From: JAUWGC01 sp963753055
Lineage (GTDB): Bacteria > Bacteroidota > Bacteroidia > Bacteroidales > B18-G4
Direction of reading: 5' to 3'
DNA length: 64,000 nucleotides
NCBI GenBank assembly: GCA_963753055.1
Contig: CAVWAP010000009.1
Coordinates: 1 to 64,000, forward strand
The notes under the pieces are model-generated. The model was not told the DNA's origin and did not search any database. It saw nothing but the letters and a program-made list of their open reading frames with translations. The translations under genes were made by a program, and so were the position numbers. Shown here piece after piece: positions 16,076-24,736 of the stretch (the stretch's first letter is position 1; every line of letters starts with the position of its first letter).

Positions 16076-17125
16076 TTAAAGTTCTCCAAATGTTGAGATC
16101 TGCTGAAATTCTTCCAGGTCAACGATCATATCATAGGCATAACGAATAAACATTTTTCCGACCTCATATGTCTCAAAGGGTTTTACATCATGTCCCAGAG
16201 CCAGGTTTACCAAGGCTTCCGGGATGTTTTGCCCCACACCAACAGCAAGATATATCCAGGCTGGGATCCGGGGGTTGATCTCAAGAATATAGAACTCATT
16301 GTCTTTGTTCTTCATCAATTCCAGCTCAAATCCTCCCCGCCACTTCGTCTCTCTGATAAATTTTTTCGTCAGCTCCAGTATTTTCTGGTCAGAAATGGAT
16401 ATACCACCCCAGGCCTTTCCTTTATCTGTAATATATTGCTTTCGCATGGGAACGGCTGCAATGGTATTTCCTTTACCATCCCCTAAACCAGTGACATTGT
16501 ATTCCGAGCCGTGTACAAATTCCTGAAGCACCACAGGTGTGCCCCATTTGGCGCTGACTTTATTAAAACAACTGATCACCTGATCGATATTATATGCAAT
16601 GTGGGCATCATAAAACTTGCCTTTAACCAATACAGGATAATCATATTCATCTATGACTTTGTGAATTTCCTGGATACTAAAAACATTCGCACTGCCCGGC
16701 ACATGGAACCCATATTTTTTACCGAATTCAGGTAGGTTCATCTTCTGTCTTTCTTCGTATTGTTCTAACGTCGGCAGGAAGGTATGTATTCCCATTTCCT
16801 TTAGCTTTGATTCAAGCTTAAGGAAAGGAAACAGCTCTGCATCAAAGTTTGGGATGATCAGATCCAGGTTTTCCTTTTCATGGATATATTCAATCCTTTC
16901 TAATAAGGCATCTGTTCCGGTGGATGGATATGGAATATGATAGGTTTTATCCACAAGGTCCCGCATATAAATTCCAGGCTCCAGCGACTCATATGAGAGT
17001 CCAATGACCCGCACATTAAAGGAAGTAGCATCGCGGAGTGCTCTGATCACTGAAACTCCCGGGCCAGGACTGTCTATAGCATTTAAGCCGGTTACGGCTA
17101 TTGTTATTTCTTTAAGATCCGTCAT
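16076..17125 (-). CDS. ATP-grasp ligase, CarB/PurK-like fold
   Basis: 349 residues from the chosen ATG at 17125, which overlaps the PqqD-like gene by 14 bases; an upstream ATG at 17149 adds eight unlikely residues. The N-terminal pre-ATP-grasp domain starts 'EITIAVTGLNAIDSPGPGVSVI'. ATP-binding features follow: 'YPVLVKGKFYDAHIAYN', 'VVLQEFVHGSEYNVTG' and the metal-binding 'YILEINPRIPAWIYLAVGVG'. ATP-grasp enzymes activate a carboxylate as an acyl phosphate and ligate an amine or thiol. There is only one ATP-grasp unit and no glutaminase neighbour, so it is not a carbamoyl-phosphate synthase. The substrate is inferred to be a peptide or amino acid from its PqqD-like neighbour. Confidence 0.85.
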   Translation of the reverse strand: MTDLKEITIAVTGLNAIDSPGPGVSVIRALRDATSFNVRVIGLSYESLEPGIYMRDLVDKTYHIPYPSTGTDALLERIEYIHEKENLDLIIPNFDAELFPFLKLESKLKEMGIHTFLPTLEQYEERQKMNLPEFGKKYGFHVPGSANVFSIQEIHKVIDEYDYPVLVKGKFYDAHIAYNIDQVISCFNKVSAKWGTPVVLQEFVHGSEYNVTGLGDGKGNTIAAVPMRKQYITDKGKAWGGISISDQKILELTKKFIRETKWRGGFELELMKNKDNEFYILEINPRIPAWIYLAVGVGQNIPEALVNLALGHDVKPFETYEVGKMFIRYAYDMIVDLEEFQQISTFGEL

Positions 17126-17363
17126 CTTCCGACAAATTATATTGGTCAAGAATACTTATAAAATCATGAAAGTCCTTTTCAAATGTTGCACTGTCAACAT
17201 GATAATTCTTCATGATCTCTTCACTGATCTTGTCAAAAGTCTTTTCTTCTTTCAGCATATTAAAAAGTTCAACAGCTATAAGATTGGTTGAAAAAGATTC
17301 TCCGGTATCGGGATTGAAGATAAACCCGGAATCACTGATTGCTATATTTCTTCTTATTTTCAT
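17112..17363 (-). CDS. PqqD-like (RRE-type) small protein
   Basis: 83 residues, essentially one PqqD-like winged-helix domain: 'IAISDSGFIFNPDTGESFSTN' is the beta-hairpin start, and helices 'AVELFNMLKEEKTFDKISEEIMKNY' and 'FEKDFHDFISILDQYNL' follow. PqqD-like domains bind the leader of a ribosomally made precursor peptide and hand it to a modifying enzyme. It is the first gene of the cassette and overlaps the ATP-grasp start. I could not find an obvious precursor peptide in the 110-base divergent gap, so the partner may be encoded elsewhere or the domain may act differently. Confidence 0.75.
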   Translation of the reverse strand: MKIRRNIAISDSGFIFNPDTGESFSTNLIAVELFNMLKEEKTFDKISEEIMKNYHVDSATFEKDFHDFISILDQYNLSEDDGS

Positions 17364-17473
17364 GGTTCATAAATTTAAACCGATATTTTAAAAATCGTCG
17401 CAAATTAAAACATATAAACGTCAGCTTAGTTATGAAATTTTAATTTATTTGTATAAGATTTCAGGATAAGATT

Positions 17474-18502
17474 ATGCGAAAACCCCTACCCGACTTACTT
17501 AAAGGACTGGCTGTCATCTTAATGATACAGGTTCACATCATGGAATTATTCGCCATGGAAAGCATTTATGTATCCTGGGTGGGCAAGATCTCACTTTTCC
17601 TGGGAGCAGCTCCGGCAGCTCCTGTCTTCATGGTAATCATGGGTTATTTCGTGGGACAGTCTCAAAAGAGTATCGGTCGGTTAATACTAAGGGGGGTTAA
17701 ACTTATCGGCCTTGGTCTTTTATTGAACATCGGACTCAACCTGCATTTATTGTACCGTATTATTATTGGTGATTTTGACTTAAATCCGTGGGAGTATATT
17801 TTTGGCGTTGACATATTTTTCCTGGCAGGACTGAGCATCCTCTTTCTCGCGCTGACAGGAAAACTTCTCAGGAAAAGCATCATTTTCTCCCTGATCCTGG
17901 TGCTGGGAATTAGCGTTTTACCGTACTTACTCAATGATCATATGATTGAAAATGGGCCCCTAAGGTATTTCCAGGCTTTTTTCTGGGGTAATTACAGCTG
18001 GTCCTATTTCCCCTTATTGCCATGGTTGTCATATCCTCTGACAGGCTATATCCTGGCAATATATGCTACTCAACTCCCAAAAGTCATTTACCAGATCCGA
18101 ACAAAGGCCATTGTTGGTTTCATCCTGGCCATCCTCATCGTATTATCTTTTCCATGGGCCATCAGAATTACCAGCAACCTGTCACTTTATTACCATCATG
18201 GAACAATATTTTTCCTTTGGACAATAGCATTTTTAGCATTCTGGGGCATCGTCAATGATTATCCAATACGTCATTTAAACGATACATGGATTATTAAGTA
18301 CCTCAGGTGGGCTGGCAAACATGTAACAACTATTTATGTAGTTCAATGGTTATTGATTGGAAACATTGCTACTGCCATTTATAAGACCCAGAATGCTTTT
18401 CAGCTGATTGTCTGGTTCGCTGGTGTATCCCTCATAACAAGTATACTTGTAATAATCTGGGTAAAATGGCAAAAAAGCAGAACGGAAAAGGTAAGGTTTT
18501 AA
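17474..18502 (+). CDS. DUF1624/HGSNAT-like membrane acyltransferase
   Basis: 342 residues with about ten membrane helices. The opening 'PLPDLLKGLAVILMIQVHIMELF' carries the conserved D-x-x-K/R-G-x-A and H of the acyltransferase-3/DUF1624 superfamily. 'GAAPAAPVFMVIMGYFVG' and 'FPLLPWLSYPLTGYILA' are further family blocks. Relatives transfer acetyl groups from cytoplasmic acetyl-CoA to sugars on the far side of the membrane. It is divergent from the PqqD-like cassette, sharing a 110-base AT-rich gap, and convergent with the efflux operon with only four bases between. A functional link with the cassette is possible but not shown. Confidence 0.75.
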   Translation: MRKPLPDLLKGLAVILMIQVHIMELFAMESIYVSWVGKISLFLGAAPAAPVFMVIMGYFVGQSQKSIGRLILRGVKLIGLGLLLNIGLNLHLLYRIIIGDFDLNPWEYIFGVDIFFLAGLSILFLALTGKLLRKSIIFSLILVLGISVLPYLLNDHMIENGPLRYFQAFFWGNYSWSYFPLLPWLSYPLTGYILAIYATQLPKVIYQIRTKAIVGFILAILIVLSFPWAIRITSNLSLYYHHGTIFFLWTIAFLAFWGIVNDYPIRHLNDTWIIKYLRWAGKHVTTIYVVQWLLIGNIATAIYKTQNAFQLIVWFAGVSLITSILVIIWVKWQKSRTEKVRF

Positions 18503-18506
18503 GCTA

Positions 18507-19670
18507 TTACTCCTCTCCCTGCATTTCAGCAGATCGCAGGTAGTAAGCACCCTGAACAACAATTTGTGCACCTTCTGGTATTGGACCCAGTACAGAAACC
18601 TGGGCGAAACCATCTTCAACGAACCCCCTGGTGACCATCGCCTTATGGAAGGTTACCTCATCTTCATCCTGCAATGATGGCAGAGTATAATAGATAAAAT
18701 AACTGGACTGCCCGTCAAAAATGATGGCATCCTCCGGCAAAGCATCAAGGTAATCTTCCTGCGTATGGATCTTGGCAGATACAAACATACCTGGCAACAG
18801 ATCATTGCCGGTATTCTTGAAATCTGCAATGGCTTTAACCACGTTGGATTCAGGACTTACTTTGCTTGAGATGGCTGATATATGAGCTTCATATTGTACA
18901 TTACTAAGGTTGGCTAATTCAAATTCTACCCTTTGCCCGAGTTTAATGCTCATGATATCCTTTTCGAATATCATCAACTCAACGAATAGTTTACTCCTGT
19001 CGATTACTTTGAAGAGGATTTCTCCAGGTGTAATATATTTCCCAATATTGACCAAAATCTCATCAACATAACCGCTCAAGGGGCTTTTCAGGATCAGCTT
19101 ATCGGTAATTTCACCATTTTCAAGTTTTTTAATGTCGAGCCCAAGCATCTGGATCTCCATACTGATAGCGTTAAATTCCATTCTAGCTTCAAGAAAGCTA
19201 GCCTGTGCATTCTGGTATATTTTTTCTGATGTAACATTTTCCCGGTTTAAGGTTTCCTGCCTTGAATGCTCTTTTTCCAGGAGATCCAGCTTGTTTCTGG
19301 CCGCCAGATAATCTTTTTGTTTCCGGATGAATTCCAGGGATGTTACCATGGCCATGTGCTGTCCCCTTTGAACATAGGATCCAATCTGCACATTGACAAT
19401 GCTCACAACCCCATCATAAAAGCTTACGATATCTGCTTCCCCATTATGTGGGACAATAAGTTGGCCCTGGGCATGGACATCCTGGCTCAACATATGTTTG
19501 GATATTTTACCATATGTGATGCCGGCATTTGCAATTTGTGTTGTAGTAAATTTGATTTTGCCCGGTTCGACTGTCTCATCAATTACATTTTCTGCTGGCC
19601 CGGGTTGTTGATTGCAAGCAGCCAGGGCCAATATGACCTGGACAATAATGATATTCTTTTGAACTTTCAT
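18507..19670 (-). CDS. RND efflux periplasmic adaptor lipoprotein, CusB/CzcB-like
   Basis: 387 residues from the ATG at 19670; the ORF's earlier start at 19697 overlaps the pump and lacks a signal. Signal peptide and lipobox 'LALAACNQ' (Cys about 19) anchor it to a membrane. A barrel-sandwich domain ('NVQIGSYVQRGQHMAMV', 'LKSPLSGYVDEILVNIGKYI'), a coiled-coil hairpin (residues about 115-185) and the membrane-proximal domain ('VVQGAYYLRSAEM') follow the family order. It bridges the inner-membrane pump and outer-membrane channel. It lies last in the operon, ten bases after the pump-channel fusion. Confidence 0.9.
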   Translation of the reverse strand: MKVQKNIIIVQVILALAACNQQPGPAENVIDETVEPGKIKFTTTQIANAGITYGKISKHMLSQDVHAQGQLIVPHNGEADIVSFYDGVVSIVNVQIGSYVQRGQHMAMVTSLEFIRKQKDYLAARNKLDLLEKEHSRQETLNRENVTSEKIYQNAQASFLEARMEFNAISMEIQMLGLDIKKLENGEITDKLILKSPLSGYVDEILVNIGKYITPGEILFKVIDRSKLFVELMIFEKDIMSIKLGQRVEFELANLSNVQYEAHISAISSKVSPESNVVKAIADFKNTGNDLLPGMFVSAKIHTQEDYLDALPEDAIIFDGQSSYFIYYTLPSLQDEDEVTFHKAMVTRGFVEDGFAQVSVLGPIPEGAQIVVQGAYYLRSAEMQGEE

Positions 19671-19680
19671 TTTACAGTTA

Positions 19681-22600
19681 TTAATTCCGGAACGCACCGG
19701 TCATGTGTTTGATCAGGATTACAGTTTGATTGTAGTTATTGAGCGACTCAAGGTAACGAACAACAATATCAATCGCCTCCGCAGAGAGTTGCACAAATTC
19801 AATATAATTGATCTCCCCTTCATTGTAACTCCTTGAAGCACTATTCATGATCAACTTCGATTGATCCAGGGCTGTTTCTTCATAAAATACCAGGGACTTG
19901 CGCTGTTTGTTATATTCATGGAAAAGATTTTGAAGTTCAAGATTCATGATCAGGTTTTGTTCATCATAAGCATTCCTGGCCATCAATGATTTAATCTTTG
20001 CTGCCTGCACCCGCCCGGTATTACTCCAAACCCAGACAGGTATCCCAACCCCAAGGTACCAGCCCTGGAAGCCCGGTGTTCTATCAATCGACATATTGAA
20101 ATATCCAACCTGCAGATCCGGCAGGTACCTGTTCTTCTGGTTCTTTAAAAATGCATCCTGCAGGGAAATAGATTGCCTGTAATAATCGAGTACCGGATTT
20201 AGCTTAATCAAAGTAGTATCAATAAGATCAGAAATCAGCGATAGTTTGATCATTGCTGTATCTGCCGGGACAAAATCGCCTTTAATATTCATAATCTGTT
20301 TGAGCTTCGTTTCAGCAATAAAGATATCTGCATCCACCTCGTTTAGAAGCACCATAACCTCCTGATACTTAGCCTGCGCCAACACCTTTTCCATTTCGTT
20401 ACTCTCACCCTCCTTGAATCTTAAATTAGCAGCCCGGTAGAAGTCTTTATAAATACTGTCAAGTTTTAACAGAATCTCACGTTTTTCAAAAACCATGAGC
20501 CAGTTATAGTATGCTGCATTGATACCAGCCACAATATCGTTACGGATGATCTCCATATTATGAACCTGTAGCAAAGAGTTTTCATTAAGCACTTTTTTAT
20601 TTGATGTGTAAATCGTAGGAAACTGAAATGACTGGCTGATATTATAGGCATTGTCAATCAAAGCCGAATTCATCTGACCATGTTCATAATTGAATTGTGG
20701 ATAAGGTATATCGTAAGCCGTCTTTTTCATTTTCTCTGATTGCTCTATTACCAATCTTGCATTTTCAAGAGAAAGATTATTATCCAGTGTAATGCTTACC
20801 GCCCTTTCAACACTTAGTTTTTCTATACCGTTCTGTTCCTGTCCCTGTGCCATGCACACTGGGATAAGAAAAATGGCAATCAGTGTTATCGTTCTCTTTA
20901 AATTCTTCATATTAAATGATTTACGATCATTAAACAAGATGTATATTACAGGGAGGACAATAAGTGTCAGGAAAGTGGCGGAGACCAGGCCTCCAATCAC
21001 CACAGTTGCCAAAGGTTTTTGTACTTCAGCTCCTGCTGCTGTGGAAAGTGCCATCGGAAAAAATCCCAGTGCTGCTACTGATGCTGTCATGATTACCGGT
21101 CGCAAACGGGCCCTGGTGCCAAGCCGTACTCTTTCGTAGACATTCTGAATGCCATCGTCTTTCAACTGGTTATAGTAAGATATCAGTACAATGCCATTGA
21201 GAACAGCCACACCAAAAAGGGCAATAAATCCTACTCCTGCAGAGATGCTAAATGGCATGTCCCGCAAAAACAGTGCCCAGATACCGCCGACAGCAGCCAG
21301 GGGAATGGCTGAAAATATCATCAGGGCCTGCTTTAAAGAATAGAAAGCAAAATATAATAGGATAAGTATGGTGATCAAAGCGATTGGTACTGCAATGCTG
21401 GAACTTCTCCTGGCTGCCTGGAGGTTTTCAAACTGTCCGCCATATGTAATGTAATATCCCGGAGGCAATGTCAATGAAGCTTCAAGGTTGTCATTAACTT
21501 CAGCAATGAATGATTCAATGTCCCTGTTCCGTACATTAATACCTATGGTTATCCTTCTTTTAGTATCATCCCTTGAAATTTGCATAGGACCATTCTGGAT
21601 CCTGATGTCAGCAACCTGCTGTAATAATATCAATTCTTCAGAAGGCCTATTAACCCTAAGGTTCCTGATGCTCTGCAAATTATTCCGGCATTCTTCACAA
21701 AGACGAACAACCAGGTCAAACCGTCGTTCTCCCTCATAAACAATACCTGCAGATTCCCCGGCAAAAGCGATCCGGATGATGCGATTGATATCATTGATAT
21801 TCAGTCCATAGCGGGCTAATCGATCTCTCTTGTATTTGATCAATAGTTGTGGCAGCCCAATGATTTGTTCTACCTTGACATCGCCAGCGCCTTCAATACT
21901 TTGAATGAATGCCGCCGCTTCATTGGCTTTCTCGTATAATATTTCAAGGTCCTCACCGTAAATCTTAACTGCAACATCAGCTTTCACTCCTGTCATCAAC
22001 TCATTAAAACGCAATTGAATAGGCTGTGTGAATTCGAAAGATACACCCGGTAAAACGGACAATGCGGCTTTCATTTTATCCACCAGCTCCTCCCTGGTCT
22101 TTGCAGAAGTCCATTCCTTTTTTGGTTTGAGGATGATCATGATATCAGCATCTTCGACAGCCATTGGGTCGGTTGGAACTTCGGCTGTACCGATCTTAGA
22201 GACAACTTCTTTTACCTCCGGGAATTGATCAAGCAGGATCTTCTCGGCCCTGGTACTACTTTCCACACTTTCACTTAGGGATGATCCCGGGACCAATGCC
22301 ATCTGTGCAGCAAGATCACCTTCTTCAAGTGTTGGAATAAATTCGCCACCCATTTTGGTGAAAAGGAAAAAAGTAAGGCCAAGGACAATGCCTACAACCG
22401 ATAGCAACAGTCCTTTTCGATGCAGGGAAAACTCAAGCACGGGCTGATGGGCATTTTGCAGGAAACCAACGATCCTGTCAGCAATGGTCCGTTTTTGCTT
22501 TATATCCTTGTTTAAAAACAATGATGACATAACCGGAACATAAGTAAGTGAAAGCAGCAAAGCACCCAGCAGGGCAAATATTACTGTTTGCGCCATAGGC

Positions 22601-24021
22601 TTAAACATCTTACCTTCAATTCCACTAAACGAAAGAATTGGCAGGTATACGATCAGGATAATCAGCACACCAAAAACTGCAGATTTACTGACCCTGGATC
22701 CAGCCTTGTAGATATTTTCATCCAGTGTCTGCTGTGATATCTTTTCCTTGAACCCACTTTTGTATATCTGGTAGATGATCCCTTCGACAACAATTACCGA
22801 GCCATCTACAATAAGGCCAAAGTCAATGGCACCAAGGCTCATCAGGTTGGCAGACACATTGAAAAGGTTCATCATTGAAAAAGCAAATAGCATTGAAAGT
22901 GGAATGACTGAGGCGACGATCAACCCTGCCCGGTAATTACCAAGCAGCAGGATCAGGATAAATATCACGATCAGGCCTCCTTCAATCAGGTTAGTGCGAA
23001 CGGTCTTGATGGTCTTAGAGATCAAATCTGCCCTGTTGAGATAAGCTTGAATCTTAATCCCTTTTGGAAGCATTTTTTCAACCTGTAGGATCCTTTCTTC
23101 CACATCTTTAATAACCTGTGCTGTGTTAGCACCCTTCAGCATCAAAGTGATGCCACCTACTGCTTCACCTTTTCCATCTTTGGTCATGGCCCCAAACCGG
23201 GGTGGGGCATTGATCCTGACCTCGGCAATATCCCTGATTAAGATCGGGATGCCCTGAATGTTTTTTACAACGATTTGCTCAATAGCTTCTTTATTTTCAA
23301 CAATGCCCTCAGCACGGATATAATAAGCGTTTGGCCCTTTTTCAATATAACTGCCGCCTGTGTTTTGATTGTTCTCCTGCAGGGCATTGAAGATCTCCGT
23401 TAAGGTCAGATCCATACCCACCAGTGTCCTTGGTACTATTGAAACCTCATATTGCTTGAGAAAACCTCCGAAACTGCTTATCTCTACTATACCTGGAATG
23501 CCCGAAAGGTGCCTTTTTACGATCCAATCCTGAATGGTCCTGATCTCCATTGGAGTATAAACCTCTTCATATCCCGGTTCCGGCTCTAACACATACTGGT
23601 ATATTTCACCCAGTCCTGTTGTTACCGGCATCATCTCTGGTTTACCATAACCTTCGGGGATATTCGCTTCAGCCATCTTGATCTGCTCACTGACCAGCTG
23701 CCGGGCAAGGTATTGATCAACATTATCCTTAAAAACAATGGTCACCACCGACAGGCCAAAACGGGAGATGGAACGGATCTCTACCACATCCTGGATATTT
23801 GCCATGGAGATCTCAACCGGGTAAGTAATAAATTGCTCTACTTCCTGGGGAGCAAGTGAGGGGGTTACTGTTATCACCTGGACCTGGTTATTGGTAATAT
23901 CGGGTACAGCATCGATAGGAAGAATAGTAAAGTTGTAGACACCCCAGGCAATAAGGGCAATAGTCAAAATCCCTATGATCAGTTTATTCTTTAAAGAAAA
24001 GTCTATTATCTTTTCAATCAT
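19681..24021 (-). CDS. CzcA/CusA-type heavy-metal RND pump fused to a TolC-like outer-membrane channel
   Basis: 1446 residues. Residues 1 to about 1030 form an HME-RND pump ('PIDAVPDITNNQVQVIT' near the N-terminus, 12 helices). The helix-4 proton relay reads 'DFGLIVDGSVIVVE', the Asp-Asp-Glu spacing of CzcA-like exporters rather than CusA. After 'ILFNDRKSFN' a second signal-like segment (about 1040-1060) leads into about 390 residues with outer-membrane-factor heptads ('SVERAVSITLDNNLSLENARLV'). The pump and channel are therefore made as one chain, with a signal peptidase site probably separating them. The motif suggests divalent metals (Co/Zn/Cd); substrate otherwise unproven. Confidence 0.92.
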   Translation of the reverse strand: MIEKIIDFSLKNKLIIGILTIALIAWGVYNFTILPIDAVPDITNNQVQVITVTPSLAPQEVEQFITYPVEISMANIQDVVEIRSISRFGLSVVTIVFKDNVDQYLARQLVSEQIKMAEANIPEGYGKPEMMPVTTGLGEIYQYVLEPEPGYEEVYTPMEIRTIQDWIVKRHLSGIPGIVEISSFGGFLKQYEVSIVPRTLVGMDLTLTEIFNALQENNQNTGGSYIEKGPNAYYIRAEGIVENKEAIEQIVVKNIQGIPILIRDIAEVRINAPPRFGAMTKDGKGEAVGGITLMLKGANTAQVIKDVEERILQVEKMLPKGIKIQAYLNRADLISKTIKTVRTNLIEGGLIVIFILILLLGNYRAGLIVASVIPLSMLFAFSMMNLFNVSANLMSLGAIDFGLIVDGSVIVVEGIIYQIYKSGFKEKISQQTLDENIYKAGSRVSKSAVFGVLIILIVYLPILSFSGIEGKMFKPMAQTVIFALLGALLLSLTYVPVMSSLFLNKDIKQKRTIADRIVGFLQNAHQPVLEFSLHRKGLLLSVVGIVLGLTFFLFTKMGGEFIPTLEEGDLAAQMALVPGSSLSESVESSTRAEKILLDQFPEVKEVVSKIGTAEVPTDPMAVEDADIMIILKPKKEWTSAKTREELVDKMKAALSVLPGVSFEFTQPIQLRFNELMTGVKADVAVKIYGEDLEILYEKANEAAAFIQSIEGAGDVKVEQIIGLPQLLIKYKRDRLARYGLNINDINRIIRIAFAGESAGIVYEGERRFDLVVRLCEECRNNLQSIRNLRVNRPSEELILLQQVADIRIQNGPMQISRDDTKRRITIGINVRNRDIESFIAEVNDNLEASLTLPPGYYITYGGQFENLQAARRSSSIAVPIALITILILLYFAFYSLKQALMIFSAIPLAAVGGIWALFLRDMPFSISAGVGFIALFGVAVLNGIVLISYYNQLKDDGIQNVYERVRLGTRARLRPVIMTASVAALGFFPMALSTAAGAEVQKPLATVVIGGLVSATFLTLIVLPVIYILFNDRKSFNMKNLKRTITLIAIFLIPVCMAQGQEQNGIEKLSVERAVSITLDNNLSLENARLVIEQSEKMKKTAYDIPYPQFNYEHGQMNSALIDNAYNISQSFQFPTIYTSNKKVLNENSLLQVHNMEIIRNDIVAGINAAYYNWLMVFEKREILLKLDSIYKDFYRAANLRFKEGESNEMEKVLAQAKYQEVMVLLNEVDADIFIAETKLKQIMNIKGDFVPADTAMIKLSLISDLIDTTLIKLNPVLDYYRQSISLQDAFLKNQKNRYLPDLQVGYFNMSIDRTPGFQGWYLGVGIPVWVWSNTGRVQAAKIKSLMARNAYDEQNLIMNLELQNLFHEYNKQRKSLVFYEETALDQSKLIMNSASRSYNEGEINYIEFVQLSAEAIDIVVRYLESLNNYNQTVILIKHMTGAFRN

Positions 24022-24027
24022 CCTTGA

Positions 24028-24609
24028 TTAATCAGTTAGTAATTCAAGTGGTCTCCGGTATTTGGCCGGGTCTTTTTTAAACTCGCTGACAGAAACGCCT
24101 GCAACGCTTTTAAATTGGGTACTAAGGTATTGGACGCTGCTATATGCCATCATGTAAGCAATCTCACTGAGAGTAAGGTCCTCAGCCTGTATCAATTCCT
24201 TAACTTTTTCAATTTTATGCAGAATAATATATTTCTCAAGGGTTATTTTCTCATGCTTAGAAAACAAGGTGGATAGATGCTGATAAGACATGTTAAATTT
24301 CTCCACCAGGAAATCTGAATTTCTCACCATGCTGTTGAAAGTGGAGTGATGAACCAGGTCCATAACTGCTTTCTTAATCTGCTCAACAATTTGCTTTTCT
24401 CTATCCCTGATGATCTCAAATCCATTTTCTTCCAATAAATGATGTATCTCCGAATATTTCACCTTCCCTTCATCATAACTTATGGTAATCTCACCAAGCT
24501 GAATGTCCTTTACATCAACATTAATATTTTTCAACTCCTGCTTAATCAACCGGATACAACAGTTGCACGACATGTTTTTAAGGAAAATGGTCTCTGTAAT
24601 TTCTGGCAT
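24028..24609 (-). CDS. HMA-domain AraC-family regulator of the efflux operon
   Basis: 193 residues joining two modules. Residues 8 to about 70 form a heavy-metal-associated (HMA/CopZ-like) fold with the MxCxxC loop 'MSCNCC' at residues 13-18 and the typical 'VKDIQLGEITISYDE' strand. Residues about 95-190 carry a double helix-turn-helix of AraC type ('LTLSEIAYMMAYSSVQYLST' and 'QFKSVAGVSVSEFKKDP'). The usual AraC sugar-binding domain is missing. It ends six bases before the pump gene and is divergent from the cytochrome module at 24737. I infer metal binding to the HMA loop controls DNA binding at the shared intergenic region. Confidence 0.85.
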   Translation of the reverse strand: MPEITETIFLKNMSCNCCIRLIKQELKNINVDVKDIQLGEITISYDEGKVKYSEIHHLLEENGFEIIRDREKQIVEQIKKAVMDLVHHSTFNSMVRNSDFLVEKFNMSYQHLSTLFSKHEKITLEKYIILHKIEKVKELIQAEDLTLSEIAYMMAYSSVQYLSTQFKSVAGVSVSEFKKDPAKYRRPLELLTD

Positions 24610-24632
24610 TATAAAAGTTAAATAAAAATAAA

Positions 24633-24663
24633 TATCTTTGTAAATAAAATCCTGACAGTCAGG
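24633..24663 (+). promoter_or_regulatory. Possible promoter and palindromic operator between efflux and cytochrome operons
   Basis: TATCTTTG (24633-24640) is a full -7 match reading toward 24737. It is followed ten bases later by the perfect palindrome CCTGAC-A-GTCAGG (24651-24663), just past the expected start of transcription. The site lies between the HMA-AraC regulator gene and the first heme lipoprotein gene. Regulator identity is unknown. Confidence 0.4.
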
Positions 24664-24736
24664 GAGTCTAGTTCGCTTAAAGTCAGTTATTTATAATAAT
24701 TCCAAATAATTAGCGTTTATTATTAAAATCAAAATT

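Noticed and set aside
16076..17125. Carbamoyl-phosphate synthase large chain
   Set aside because: Only one ATP-grasp unit of about 350 residues is present and there is no small-chain (glutaminase) gene. The PqqD-like and decarboxylase neighbours fit another role.
17364..17473. Possible precursor peptide for the PqqD-like cassette
   Set aside because: The 110-base gap has no ATG-initiated frame of useful length on either strand; it looks like a divergent promoter region.
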